From: CAZSHG01 sp964606695 [NCBI: uncultured bacterium]
Lineage (GTDB): Bacteria > UBP14 > UBA6098
Reading direction: 5' to 3'
Length of the DNA: 64,000 bases
Assembly: GCA_964606695.1 (NCBI GenBank)
Contig: CAZSHG010000015.1
Location: 1 to 64,000 of the forward strand
A program made the translations under genes and the position numbers. Numbering within the stretch: position 1 is the stretch's first letter; each line of letters starts with the position of its first letter. Below are positions 42,140 through 50,951 of the stretch, one piece after another. Under the pieces are notes generated by a model that saw nothing but the letters and a program-made list of their open reading frames with translations, was not told the DNA's origin and did no database searches.

Positions 42140-42546
42140 CTCGAATCGCCTTAATTTACCTTCCGCGAAATCGGCACCGTGAGTCCCGACAGCCTTTGAT
42201 GCCTGTAAAATTTCACCGCGACCACCGGCTAACCCGTGGGTTTTCCTTCGGTCACACGCCTTATTTTCTACGTCCGGTTTGGTTTTTTCCTTACATTATG
42301 CCGGACGAAAATATCGCGCCAGTCTCGCCATAAGTCGTTAGTCGATAGCTGTTAGTTGTTAGAAGGGGGAATTTGAGCTTGAATGTCGTTTCGATACCCT
42401 ACAGGTGCCAGCGCGGGCTTCCGCTCTACTCAACGAAACCGCAATCACCACGGTGGCTGAGTAGGCCGCAGGCCGTATCGAAGCCACATTCGACGCTACC
42501 CGCGGCGCAGACGCCACTACTATTATAGGAAAAATTCCCATTCCCA
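42140..42546. repeat. Gene-free repeat region with composite repeat, copy 2
   Basis: 407 bases between genes. The part 42325-42577 matches 1960-2207 (see there) and contains the inverted pair ctactcaacg...gctgagtag and the phrase aaagccagggcgtccccgcccg. Left of it, cgcgaaatcggc and taacccgtgggttttc are further words seen again in the 36.2 kb region. Confidence 0.6.
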
Positions 42547-42882
42547 CTAAAAGCCAGGGCGTCCCCGCCCGATTATTAGCGGTAAGTGATCCCCCCAGAC
42601 ACCGAATTCGTCCGCGAGGTTCGCCTTTTTGTGCGGGTCGATTTCGGTGAATGAGAATGACAGTTTGCTATCGTCGGAGAAGCAGAAGCCGTATTTCCAG
42701 AATGGGTATAGGGACAGGATGTCCAGCGGCCCCGCCTGTTCGACCGCGCATGCCTCGCCGATTGTTCTGCACAGGTGTATCGGTTTGATTTTCGCGCGGT
42801 AGATGCCCTCGTGGTGCGACCCCGGCGGCCAGTCGAGGCCTTCGGTTCTGACATCGTGGTCGTCGTTCAGGTTTACGAACAT
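42547..42882 (-). CDS. Doubtful hypothetical protein, possibly a fragment
   Basis: 111 residues with a plausible composition (EGLDWPPGSHHEGIYRAKIK, LSLYPFWKYGFCFSDD), but the 3' end runs into the composite repeat, which supplies the last residues (GRGRPGF). No ribosome site precedes the ATG. Upstream, another frame (42883-42964, IPEKNRVVIKLTESEYGRLR) looks coding-like, so this may be a frameshifted gene. No family recognised. Confidence 0.35.
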   Translation of the reverse strand: MFVNLNDDHDVRTEGLDWPPGSHHEGIYRAKIKPIHLCRTIGEACAVEQAGPLDILSLYPFWKYGFCFSDDSKLSFSFTEIDPHKKANLADEFGVWGDHLPLIIGRGRPGF

Positions 42883-43080
42883 CGACTCGAAGGCGTCCGT
42901 ATTCGGATTCCGTCAATTTGATTACAACGCGGTTTTTCTCGGGTATTATATTTATAGTATTCACAATAAACGATATCGCGAGTTAAAAGTCAAGTTTTTT
43001 TGGATTTTTTTCGCGGTTGGCGTGTGGAGAAAAAAAGCGCGACCGTAGCCGCGCTTTCGGGGGATTATCTCGCAGTCGAA

Positions 43081-43725
43081 TTAGAACTTGAGGCCACTGA
43101 AGCCGAGGAAGGCCATGCTCATCAGGCCGGATATGATGAAAGCTATCGGCAGGCCTTTCATGAGTTTCGGCACGGGCGCGAATTCCAATTTCTCGCGAAT
43201 GCCGGACATCATGACAAGCGCGAGAGTGAAGCCTATTCCCGCGGCTATACCGTGCACCAGCGACTCGATGAAGTTGTAGCCTTCGGTCATTGTGTTCAGT
43301 TCTGCCACGCCGAGAATCGCGCAGTTTGTGGTTATCAGCGGGAGGAATATTCCGAGTGCCTCGTATAGCGCCGGCGCGGCCTTTTTGAGGACTAATTCTA
43401 CGAACTGCACCAGCGATGCTATAACCAGGATGAAAGCTATTGTTTCGAGGTATCTCAGGTCGAAACTCGCCGCAGAAGCGTCGCTACCGAGGGCGTGTGC
43501 GATAATCCAGAATATGTTGGACTCGCCTGGCGATAGAAGGTAAGTCCATATTACCCATGTTACCGCGGAGGCGAGTGTCATTACAAAGATCACCGCCATG
43601 CCCATGCCTACGGCGGTTTCAGTCTTCTTGCTGACTCCCACGAAGGGGCATAAGCCGAGGAAACGCGATAGGACGAAGTTGTTAATCAGTATTGCCCCAA
43701 CGGCTATAACGAGCAGGTTTGCCAT
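43081..43725 (-). CDS. rnfA: Rnf complex subunit A
   Basis: 214 residues and six membrane helices. The start [20 protein letters not shown] and [13 protein letters not shown] are family signatures, including the conserved Cys that ligands the intramembrane [2Fe-2S] cluster with RnfE. With RnfE it forms the pseudo-symmetric membrane core of the ferredoxin:NAD+ oxidoreductase that pumps Na+ or H+. Two bases separate it from rnfE. rnfB, which usually follows rnfA, is not found here: only about 120 bases and a doubtful frame lie downstream. Confidence 0.96.
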   Translation of the reverse strand: MANLLVIAVGAILINNFVLSRFLGLCPFVGVSKKTETAVGMGMAVIFVMTLASAVTWVIWTYLLSPGESNIFWIIAHALGSDASAASFDLRYLETIAFILVIASLVQFVELVLKKAAPALYEALGIFLPLITTNCAILGVAELNTMTEGYNFIESLVHGIAAGIGFTLALVMMSGIREKLEFAPVPKLMKGLPIAFIISGLMSMAFLGFSGLKF

Positions 43726-43727
43726 GA

Positions 43728-44336
43728 TTACGCCTCCTTCTTAGCGGTTTTTTCCAATATCCATCGAGAACCTGCGACCATCATTCCGAGCGAGAGGAAA
43801 GCTCCGGGCGGCAATATCATCAGCAGTGCGGGTTTGAAGCTCCCGCCCATAATATCGACGCCGAATATTGTGCCTCCGCCGAGTAGTTCTCTAAACGCGC
43901 CCAGCAGAATCAAAGTTACCGTGAATCCTATTCCCATACCTATTCCGTCGGCGAGTGAGCGAATGACTCCGTGTTTGCTTGCGAATGCCTCGGCTCTTCC
44001 GAGGATAATACAGTTCACGACGATAAGCGGGATAAAGATGCCTAATGATTTAGACAACGCGGGAACATAGGCGGCCATAACGAGCTTAACTATCGTAACG
44101 AATGTCGCGATGACCGTGATGAAGATAGGGATTCGTATTTTAGCAGGAACGAGCGGTTTAATCAATGATATTATGAGATTGCTCATTACCAGGACGAAGG
44201 TTGCCGCCACGCCCATGCCGAATCCGTTGAACGCGCTTCCCGTAACGGCGAGAGTCGGACATAGCCCCAATGCGAGCACCAGGACGGGGTTCTCTATTAA
44301 CAGGCCTTTTGTCAGGTCTCTTAATATTTTACTCAT
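43728..44336 (-). CDS. rnfE: Rnf complex subunit E
   Basis: 202 residues, six membrane helices and the family start [20 protein letters not shown], with the Cys expected to ligate the membrane iron-sulfur cluster. It pairs with RnfA. Its start overlaps the end of rnfG by four bases and it ends two bases before rnfA, so the genes are tightly coupled. The ATG follows a ggaggcgcgca ribosome site. Confidence 0.96.
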   Translation of the reverse strand: MSKILRDLTKGLLIENPVLVLALGLCPTLAVTGSAFNGFGMGVAATFVLVMSNLIISLIKPLVPAKIRIPIFITVIATFVTIVKLVMAAYVPALSKSLGIFIPLIVVNCIILGRAEAFASKHGVIRSLADGIGMGIGFTVTLILLGAFRELLGGGTIFGVDIMGGSFKPALLMILPPGAFLSLGMMVAGSRWILEKTAKKEA

Positions 44337-45031
44337 TGCGCGCCTCCTTCCTGAGTGGAATCGGTAACCATTATTTTATTGTCTTCACTCTCGGTTGAAT
44401 CGGGTTTGCAATCGGGATCGTTGGGATCTTTAGGGTCGCAATCGGGTCCGCCGGGCAGGGAGAAACCCGGAGACGAGACGAGGGCGTTTTCGAGTTGTTT
44501 AACAATTTTGGCGATGGAGTTAGTAATTGCTCTGCTCGTAATGGTGGCTCCTGTAAGCGATTCGATTTGGCCGCCGTCCTTGTCAACCTTTAAAATATCC
44601 GGGTCTTTTGTGTCGAATTGCACCTCGAAAGGCGGTTCGACTCCCTCTTCGGGGGATTTCACGGCGTTGTCGCCGAGCCCGGGCGTTTCGGATTGATATA
44701 CGATCTCTATGGCGCTAATCGTGAAATCGGGTTTTACACCAACTACGGTTCGTATCGTGGATGAGAAGCCCGTTCCGAAGGCCGTAACGACGTATCCCAC
44801 CGGTTGAGTTTTAGTTGAATCGGGATATCCTGTAAGATATTGGATTTCGCCTGCGGTGTCCGGGTCGAAGACCTCAGCTTCGGGGAGAACTTCGTTTATG
44901 GCCGCGAGTCGGGCGGCTTCCTCCTGGGCGGAGATTTTCGGTGCGGTAACCTGATAGATAAGTCCAAGCGCGAGACCGGCTACAAGACCGTAAGCCATGA
45001 GTATTACGCCGGGGACAATTATGCTTTTCAT
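44333..45031 (-). CDS. rnfG: Rnf complex subunit G, flavinylated
   Basis: 232 residues. One N-terminal membrane helix is followed by the periplasmic FMN domain. The flavinylation motif is TGATITSRA (Thr near residue 167), where ApbE attaches FMN through phosphoester bond; no apbE is in the window. About 45 extra residues form a Pro/Asp-rich C-terminal extension (DCDPKDPNDPDCKPDSTES) that the family usually lacks and that contains two Cys. It overlaps rnfD and rnfE by four bases each. Confidence 0.95.
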   Translation of the reverse strand: MKSIIVPGVILMAYGLVAGLALGLIYQVTAPKISAQEEAARLAAINEVLPEAEVFDPDTAGEIQYLTGYPDSTKTQPVGYVVTAFGTGFSSTIRTVVGVKPDFTISAIEIVYQSETPGLGDNAVKSPEEGVEPPFEVQFDTKDPDILKVDKDGGQIESLTGATITSRAITNSIAKIVKQLENALVSSPGFSLPGGPDCDPKDPNDPDCKPDSTESEDNKIMVTDSTQEGGAQ

Positions 45032-46089
45032 TCCGAATCACCCCCTTCTTTCTTGCGTGACGTGCCGAATATTCTCGGGCGGGTGTGTCTGTCGATTATC
45101 GGCGTGAAGATGTTCATCAGCAGGATCGAGTAGCTTACGCCCTCGGGGTAGCCTCCCCATCGCCGGATGAAGACGGTGAGGACGGCGCATCCAATTCCGA
45201 AAATCCATCTGCCTTTTTTGGTGATAGGGGTCGTTACCATATCGGTCGCCATGAAGAAAGCTCCGAGGAAAAGGCCGCCTGAGAATATCTGGAAGAGAAC
45301 GTGCCCTTTTGCGATTCCGCTAACGCCGCCGAATAGCCATCCGAGAAGGGCTACGCCGCCGATATAGGAAATGGGCGTGCGCCAGTCCGCGAATCCCCTG
45401 ATGATTAAATACAGCCCGCCGATGAGAATCGCTATTGCCGAAACCTCGCCAATACATCCGCCTATGTTGCCGAGAGCCATTTGTGGCCAGGCGTTATAGA
45501 CGAGATCGACGGCTTTCTGCGCCTGTTCGACAACTGTTTGGGACGTTTCCGGGTTGAGGATTTTATCGCGAGAGAGCTTCAAGACAGTTAACGGCGTAGC
45601 GCCGGTAACGGCGTCCATTCCCACGGCACCGGAGAGTGAGCCGCCCTTCGGCGCTATCCATTCGGTTGTCATGGCTACCGGCCAGCTTGCCATCACGAAT
45701 GCCCTGCCAACGAGAGCCGGGTTCAGTGGGTTGTAGCCCAATCCCCCGAAAACCTGCTTACCGATGGCAATTGCGACGAAACTCCCGACCGCGACCACCC
45801 ACCAGGGAACGCCCGGAGGGACATTAAACGCCAACAGCATCCCGGTAATAACCGCGGAGCCGTCCGTGATCGTTACAGGAACCTTGCGTATTTTCTGTAT
45901 CAGGGCTTCGGTAAGCGCCGCCGTCGTTATTGCGATAATAGTAAGCCATAGCGCCCTTGCCCCGAAGAAATAAATCCCGAATATCCACGCCGGAAGCAAA
46001 GCCAGCACGACGTTCCACATTATTGTGGGTGTAGTGTGTTTCGCTTTCAAATGCGGCGAAGATGAAACTATGAATTTGTTATCGGACAA
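45028..46089 (-). CDS. rnfD: Rnf complex subunit D, flavinylated
   Basis: 353 residues with about nine to ten membrane helices. Signatures are SSSPHLKAKHTTPTIMWNVV near the start, LGYNPLNPALVGRAFVM, and the FMN attachment motif AVTGATPLT (Thr near 190). It carries electrons through the membrane part of the Rnf complex between ferredoxin and NAD+. It is the first of four tightly overlapping genes D-G-E-A, and is preceded by an outer-membrane-like gene after a 48-base gap, which is not usual in rnf operons. Confidence 0.96.
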   Translation of the reverse strand: MSDNKFIVSSSPHLKAKHTTPTIMWNVVLALLPAWIFGIYFFGARALWLTIIAITTAALTEALIQKIRKVPVTITDGSAVITGMLLAFNVPPGVPWWVVAVGSFVAIAIGKQVFGGLGYNPLNPALVGRAFVMASWPVAMTTEWIAPKGGSLSGAVGMDAVTGATPLTVLKLSRDKILNPETSQTVVEQAQKAVDLVYNAWPQMALGNIGGCIGEVSAIAILIGGLYLIIRGFADWRTPISYIGGVALLGWLFGGVSGIAKGHVLFQIFSGGLFLGAFFMATDMVTTPITKKGRWIFGIGCAVLTVFIRRWGGYPEGVSYSILLMNIFTPIIDRHTRPRIFGTSRKKEGGDSE

Positions 46090-46137
46090 TTCGCCTCCGA
46101 TCTATTTGCGATTTATTTTCAACCAAAATCGATATCC

Positions 46138-46797
46138 TCATTTCAGTTTTATCCATAATCCGGTAGTTACCATGCCTATATCCTCAGGATAGAAATAGAA
46201 CCAGGGGTTGATCACCCACCATTGGACAGTCGCGCCGGCTATTATCGGCCCTACAGGGACTCCGATATTCAATTCCCAGGTGTTGGTCAATCGGTCGCGA
46301 TCGAAATGCGATGTATCGGGATGTTCTTCCGACCAGCGTTTCGATATGATTTCCGAATAGCCGAGAGTGGATTTTGGGGAGAGGATTATCTTGCTGAAAT
46401 CTAATCTGTATTCTGCGTATAGAGCCGGTTTGAATAAGCTCCCGTGTTCGCTGACGTCATCTGTTCCCGGGCTGACGAAACTCGCGGCATTTCCGATGAA
46501 TTCTCTTCGATAATCACAATAGCCCGCTTCGATTCCGAAACCGAAATTACCGTAAGTTACACCCAGAGAGGGACAAATCCACGTTCCTTTTTGATAAATG
46601 ACAGCGCCGCCGGATATCGCCGCGGAAAAGGCCAGGCGTTTCGGTTTTCTTCGAAGTGCTCTATCGACCGCGGGGCGTTCATCTTTTGGTGGCGGTTTAA
46701 TCGGTTCCGCAGGGCGCGGCGGACGTTCGCTGGGCTGAGACATCGATACCGAAGCCAGGAGCAGAAGAGCGTATGTAGCTATTCCGATTGATCTCAA
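46138..46797 (-). CDS. Outer-membrane-like beta protein inside the rnf operon
   Basis: 219 residues. A signal peptide (MRSIGIATYALLLLASVSMS) precedes a Pro-rich linker (QPSERPPRPAEPIKPPPKDE) and then alternating beta strands (GNFGFGIEAGYCDY, KPALYAEYRLDFSKI, VGPIIAGATVQWW) that end in GLWIKLK. The pattern suggests an eight-stranded outer-membrane barrel. It overlaps the previous gene by four bases and precedes rnfD. No family name can be given. The Pro-rich stretch before the barrel could span or bind the cell wall. Confidence 0.65.
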   Translation of the reverse strand: MRSIGIATYALLLLASVSMSQPSERPPRPAEPIKPPPKDERPAVDRALRRKPKRLAFSAAISGGAVIYQKGTWICPSLGVTYGNFGFGIEAGYCDYRREFIGNAASFVSPGTDDVSEHGSLFKPALYAEYRLDFSKIILSPKSTLGYSEIISKRWSEEHPDTSHFDRDRLTNTWELNIGVPVGPIIAGATVQWWVINPWFYFYPEDIGMVTTGLWIKLK

Positions 46798-47399
46798 AAG
46801 AGAACTCCTCCGTCGTAAACCAATCCGAGGTTGCCATGCACCGAATTATATGCTTTCGCATCGACCTCGAATCCCTCGAAAGCGGCCATATATCCTCCGC
46901 CCACGTTAAGTGCGACTTTGCCTCCAAGCGGAACGCGAAAATCCAGACCGAGCCCGACTATAGGGAGCTTCGATCTATTCCATCGCCATCGAATGTGATC
47001 CAGTTCGTGAAACCATATCATCCCAAGATCGATGCTTGCCGAGAACCTTATGCTATAAACGTCGGCTTTGCCCTCGACGTGCCCAACGAGTATGGCCGTA
47101 TGGCCCTCCGAGGCTATTTCGAGACCATTTTCGAGTATCGTATCCGATTTGGATTGAAGGAAATGGCTTCTAACCGATACGCCAACCGTCAGGTATTCAT
47201 ATGACAGCCCCGCGCTAAGATCCCAATATGGCGAGTATTCCTGTCGAACGCCTTCTACAAAAGGAACGGCTATACCTTCCGTTACCTTGAAGAAGGGATA
47301 AACCGGGATGTTATTGCCCATCAAATCGCCTTGCGCGAAAGACGTCAACGATAAGATTAAGATCAGAATGAGGATATTTATTTGTGAAAGAACTTTCAT
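46794..47399 (-). CDS. Outer-membrane-like beta-barrel protein inside the rnf operon
   Basis: 201 residues. The signal peptide is hydrophobic (KVLSQINILILILILSLTSF). The mature part has alternating strands (YSPYWDLSAGLSYEYLTVGV, GKVALNVGGGYMAAFEGF) and a C-terminal Phe (YDGGVLF), the classical end of barrel proteins recognised by BamA. It is separated by six bases from the EIIA-CBS gene and overlaps the second barrel gene. Both barrel genes sit between rnfC and rnfD. Confidence 0.65.
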   Translation of the reverse strand: MKVLSQINILILILILSLTSFAQGDLMGNNIPVYPFFKVTEGIAVPFVEGVRQEYSPYWDLSAGLSYEYLTVGVSVRSHFLQSKSDTILENGLEIASEGHTAILVGHVEGKADVYSIRFSASIDLGMIWFHELDHIRWRWNRSKLPIVGLGLDFRVPLGGKVALNVGGGYMAAFEGFEVDAKAYNSVHGNLGLVYDGGVLF

Positions 47400-47405
47400 T
47401 TATAC

Positions 47406-48314
47406 TTATGCCACGAGGACTTTAATTAGTAGTTCCCGCCGGCTGACTATTCCTATGAACGTTTCGTTATCCTTTTCGTCCACTATATAAACGTATTTAC
47501 GGCCGGTTGTCGCCATCAAATGGGCGATTTGAAGCAGGCTGACATCGGTATGAGCCTTGAGGAAGTCTTTCTCCATAATGTCGGCAACCGTTGTCTCATC
47601 GCGTTGAACCAGAATAGCTTCGAAGGGCGTTCTGCTTTCGATGAATTTCAGAGACGAAATCCTGTCCGCGAATTTTGGAATTGCGAGTCGTAGTATTTCC
47701 TGGCCTGTAACGACGCCTATTATCCTGCCATCTTCAAGAACCGGCAGTGTTTCCAGCTCTTCTACAAACATCTTGTTCAGAAGCTGTCTAAGTGTCATAT
47801 CCGGCTCAACGCTAACGATCTCGCTATTCACGACGTCGTTAACGGTAAGCATATCGCCTATGTAAACGTCGTTCTCTTTTATGATTTTATGGACTTCCTG
47901 AGGCGAGTCGGCTTCGATAATTTTTTTGGAATTACCTTTGTTTAAGAGGAATTTTATAAAGGCCGCTCTCGCTTTCAGGAGAGCCGTATTTTTTTCGACC
48001 GGAGCGACTATTAACAGAACGTATCTAACGGGTTCGCCGTCAGGCGTATCGAGATCGATCCCTTTCGAGCTAACGCCGAATGCGATTTTCATCTCGCCGT
48101 CCGTAGCCGTCCGGGCGTGGGGGAAATAAACACCTCCCCCCAGCAGAGTCCCGCCGTGTTCTTCTCTCGCCAGGACATCCTTGCAATAGCTGTCGCATAT
48201 ATCCTTATCGCCGGCACCCGCATGTGCCAGCAACTCTTCGATAATGCCCCTGGGAGTCTCCGACGCGACGGGGGTGACGATATTCTGCGGTTCTATTAGG
48301 AGAGAAAGTTTCAT
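47406..48314 (-). CDS. EIIA-like domain fused to CBS domain pair
   Basis: 302 residues from the ATG at 48314, one base after the rnfC stop; longer starts in the same frame lie inside rnfC. Residues 1-150 match the type 2 (fructose/mannitol/nitrogen) phosphotransferase EIIA fold, with the phosphorylatable His in GGVYFPHARTA (~66). Residues ~160-300 form a CBS pair (VNDVVNSEIVSVEPDMTLRQ ... IMEKDFLKAHTDVSLLQ), which usually binds adenine nucleotides. No transport domain is attached, so it is likely a regulatory protein that reads phosphorylation and energy state, possibly acting on the Rnf pump. Confidence 0.85.
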   Translation of the reverse strand: MKLSLLIEPQNIVTPVASETPRGIIEELLAHAGAGDKDICDSYCKDVLAREEHGGTLLGGGVYFPHARTATDGEMKIAFGVSSKGIDLDTPDGEPVRYVLLIVAPVEKNTALLKARAAFIKFLLNKGNSKKIIEADSPQEVHKIIKENDVYIGDMLTVNDVVNSEIVSVEPDMTLRQLLNKMFVEELETLPVLEDGRIIGVVTGQEILRLAIPKFADRISSLKFIESRTPFEAILVQRDETTVADIMEKDFLKAHTDVSLLQIAHLMATTGRKYVYIVDEKDNETFIGIVSRRELLIKVLVA

Positions 48315-48315
48315 A

Positions 48316-49656
48316 TTAAGCCTCTGCCTTGGCCCTTTCCTCGGCCATTTTTCTCTGAATGCCGTTTTTAGCGACTCTAATGTAATGCAGTAATCTCCTG
48401 TCGCTTGGGCAAATAAAGGCGCAACTTCCGCACTCGATGCAATCCAGCGCGCCGAGTTTCTGCGCCATTTCGATATAGTCGTATTCCCCGCAGGCGGCGA
48501 TTCGCGTAGGTATGAGATAAGCTGGGCAAATATCGACACATTTCGCGCAGTTGATACACGGCAATTCTTGTCTCGAATGGGCGTCATCGATCCCAAACAG
48601 GAGTATTCCGCTCGTCCCCTTGGTAACGACGACCTCCGCTGTCGATTGAGCGAGACCCATCATTGGGCCGCCGGAAATCAACTTGCCTACCGGTTCCGTC
48701 GCACCGCCGGCTTTGTCGATGAGGGTCTGGAAAGGCGTTCCGACTCTCGTCAGGAAATTCGACGGCTCTTTGATTATCGGCCCCGAAGCCGTAACGACCC
48801 TTTCATATAACGGAACGCCTTGGGCAACAGCGTCGTAGAGAGCTTTTGCCGTGCCCACGTTCTGGACGTAGCATCCGCAATCGAAGGGTAACCCGCCACT
48901 GGGGACTTCTCTGCCGGTAACGGCGTAGATCATCTGTTTTTCGGCGCCCTGAGGGTATTTGACCTTAAGCGGATAGACCTGGACTCCGGTTCCCTTTACC
49001 GTGTTATTCATTGTCTCTATCGCGTCCGGTTTGTTCATTTCTATGCAGATTCCCAGGTTTTCCGCTCCGACCGCCCTGCCGATTAAGAGTAGTCCATTAA
49101 CTATGTCCTCGGCGAATTCGAGCATCAGGCGATGATCCGCTGTCAGGTATGGTTCGCATTCGGCGCCGTTGAGTAGCACAGTATCGATATTTTTCCCCGG
49201 CGGCGGCGATAGTTTGACGCAGGTGGGGAAAGTCGCCCCGCCCATGCCCGCAAGACCGGCCTCTCGCGCGATTTCGACTATCTTCTTCGGTTCTATATCG
49301 AGCCAGGAATCGCCAAGGGCTTCGAGTTCCCGGGCGCGTTCGTCCGTGCCGTCGTTCTCGATGAAGACGTGCGGTTCGAGTTTGCCGGTAACCTGATGCC
49401 GATGTAGCCCTATCTTCTTCACGGTTCCGGCAACCGAGGCGTGCTGAGGGATAGAAACAAATCCCTTCGCTTCGGCTATTTTCTGGCCGAGAAGAACCCG
49501 GTCGCCCTTATCGACAATAGCTTCAGACGGCACGCCGATGTGCTGAGACAGGGGTATAATAGCCACTTCAGGCGGATCGAGTATCTCGATCTGTCTGTCT
49601 TCGCTATAATGTTTTGCTTCCGGCGGATGAACTCCCCCGGGAAATGTATCGCTCAT
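48316..49656 (-). CDS. rnfC: Rnf complex subunit C
   Basis: 446 residues from the ATG at 49656, preceded by gggagg; an ATG farther upstream adds 22 residues over the promoter. The N-terminal barrel domain (GVHPPEAKHYSEDR) and the NADH/FMN-binding domain with EAGLAGMGGATFPTCVKL and LNGAECEPYLTADH are present. Two [4Fe-4S] motifs follow: CINCAKCVDICP and CIECGSCAFICP. RnfC is the cytoplasmic NAD(H)-reducing arm. It is the promoter-proximal gene of an operon with order C, EIIA-CBS, two barrels, D, G, E, A. Confidence 0.96.
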   Translation of the reverse strand: MSDTFPGGVHPPEAKHYSEDRQIEILDPPEVAIIPLSQHIGVPSEAIVDKGDRVLLGQKIAEAKGFVSIPQHASVAGTVKKIGLHRHQVTGKLEPHVFIENDGTDERARELEALGDSWLDIEPKKIVEIAREAGLAGMGGATFPTCVKLSPPPGKNIDTVLLNGAECEPYLTADHRLMLEFAEDIVNGLLLIGRAVGAENLGICIEMNKPDAIETMNNTVKGTGVQVYPLKVKYPQGAEKQMIYAVTGREVPSGGLPFDCGCYVQNVGTAKALYDAVAQGVPLYERVVTASGPIIKEPSNFLTRVGTPFQTLIDKAGGATEPVGKLISGGPMMGLAQSTAEVVVTKGTSGILLFGIDDAHSRQELPCINCAKCVDICPAYLIPTRIAACGEYDYIEMAQKLGALDCIECGSCAFICPSDRRLLHYIRVAKNGIQRKMAEERAKAEA

Positions 49657-49693
49657 CGATGTCCTCCCGCTTGGCGGTTCAAACAAGTTGGAC

Positions 49694-49722
49694 AAAATAT
49701 ACTCCTTAAGAAGCAATGTCAA
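49694..49722 (-). promoter_or_regulatory. Predicted rnf operon promoter
   Basis: On the minus strand TTGACA (49722-49717) and TATTTT (49699-49694) are 17 bases apart; TATATT two bases upstream is an alternative with a 15-base gap. The rnfC ATG lies 38 bases downstream. Confidence 0.55.
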
Positions 49723-49837
49723 GAAGTATATATAATGAAGTTATATTCCTCGTTATTTTTTCCAATGATATTCGCTTGCGTTTTCACGAATAATCCTTAT
49801 TTTGCTTATAAGTTAGTGTTCTTGTATTGAAGTTAAC

Positions 49838-50863
49838 ATGGCAAAACGAAAAATTAAAACATTACGTGAACAACGCGAGGAGAGAATTCGCCGCTTTAAG
49901 GAGATGTCCGAACAGCGGTTCGAGAAGTATCGCGACAGGCTTATCAAGGTTAGAACGCCCGGCAAGAAGTGGTCGGTTCTGGACAGAGAAAATTTCTTCG
50001 TCTGCGGATATTGTTCATTCAGGATGGCTATTTTCTCAACGAGATCGCTTCAGGTCGACGACAAATCTCCCCTCCTTTTTTACGGATGTGGCAGGCGTTG
50101 TGATCCGAGCAATATTCACAGAGCGGAATTCGTCGATAATAAGCTCATCGATCATCTATATGAAAGGTTAAATAAAAAATTTCCCAACGTCGAAACGCCT
50201 GAGGGCGATCAGGATGAACTGATGAGAAGTTTTTCGGTCATCGACGAACTCGAGATCAAACGTCGTAAATTGATGGAATTACTTCCCTACGCCGGTTATA
50301 ATCGGGACGATCTGGTTCAGGAACTTATCGAGGTCGAGGAGGAAATCGACGAAATCCGCAAGAATAACTCCGGGCTTGAATCCGACGATCCGTCGAGTAG
50401 TCCGCTTCTGTCGCCGGTTTTCGCCGCGAAATCGGTCGAGAGCCTGTATGATATGAATTTAAGTTACAGAACCGAACTCGTTAAAGCTCTGGTTAGGAGA
50501 ATTAGATTTTTCAATGAAACCCTGATAGTCAAAATGAAACCTCTAGACGAAGAAGAGGGGTCTTTAGACCAGGCGGGCGGAGGAAAGATAACAAATATCC
50601 ATCTCACCTATCATTATAAGAGCTACAAACCGGGCGATGAAACCGTCGATGAGGAAGTGGACGCTGAGGAAATGGAGGATAAAGAGCGTCCGGAATGGGA
50701 AAGGGTTGATCCAGAATTCATCATGTCCGAACAGGAAGTTTCCGGCGGGTTTATCAGGTCTTCCGAAAAGGTCGATATCGATTTGCTTCGAACCGAACCG
50801 GGTTCCAGCGAGGAAAAGGAGATCCTCGAGAACATCGAAGAGGACGATGAAGAAAAAAAATAA
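49838..50863 (+). CDS. Orphan recombinase-like zinc-ribbon/coiled-coil protein
   Basis: 341 residues, cytoplasmic. The middle resembles the C-terminal half of large serine recombinases. A zinc ribbon (FFVCGYCSFRM, then YGCGRRCDPS, four Cys) is followed by IHRAEFVDNKLIDHLYERL, a long coiled coil (LEIKRRKLMELLPYAGYNRD, then ELIEVEEEIDEIRK), and a closing segment LVKALVRRIRFFNETLIVKM like the end of recombinase domains. The catalytic serine domain and the main DNA-binding recombinase domain are absent. The N-terminus is very basic (MAKRKIKTLREQREERIRR), and the acidic C-terminus is low-complexity. It may be a domesticated piece or a DNA-bridging protein. No att-like sites or phage genes are visible. 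Confidence 0.6.
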   Translation: MAKRKIKTLREQREERIRRFKEMSEQRFEKYRDRLIKVRTPGKKWSVLDRENFFVCGYCSFRMAIFSTRSLQVDDKSPLLFYGCGRRCDPSNIHRAEFVDNKLIDHLYERLNKKFPNVETPEGDQDELMRSFSVIDELEIKRRKLMELLPYAGYNRDDLVQELIEVEEEIDEIRKNNSGLESDDPSSSPLLSPVFAAKSVESLYDMNLSYRTELVKALVRRIRFFNETLIVKMKPLDEEEGSLDQAGGGKITNIHLTYHYKSYKPGDETVDEEVDAEEMEDKERPEWERVDPEFIMSEQEVSGGFIRSSEKVDIDLLRTEPGSSEEKEILENIEEDDEEKK

Positions 50864-50872
50864 TTTTTTTTG

Positions 50873-50900
50873 TTGCAATTTCGAAAAATAGTCGTATATT
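50873..50900 (+). promoter_or_regulatory. Possible promoter of the large surface protein
   Basis: TTGCAA (50873-50878) and TATATT (50895-50900) with 16 bases between. The start of the 1883-residue gene is 51 bases downstream of the -10 box. Confidence 0.4.
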
Positions 50901-50951
50901 CTCTTATGGAAAGAGATTGAGTTCGTGGCCGCGGCCAATTGGAGGTTCCAA

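Noticed and set aside
42883-42964. Upstream extension of the doubtful 42547 frame by frameshift
   Set aside because: The text looks coding-like, but no start with a ribosome site or family support joins the two parts.
49737-49832. A 31-codon frame between rnfC and the zinc-ribbon gene
   Set aside because: No ribosome site and it overlaps the rnf promoter region; likely accidental.
49838-50863. A functional serine integrase or phage insertion
   Set aside because: The catalytic serine domain is missing, and no phage or att-like direct repeats flank it.
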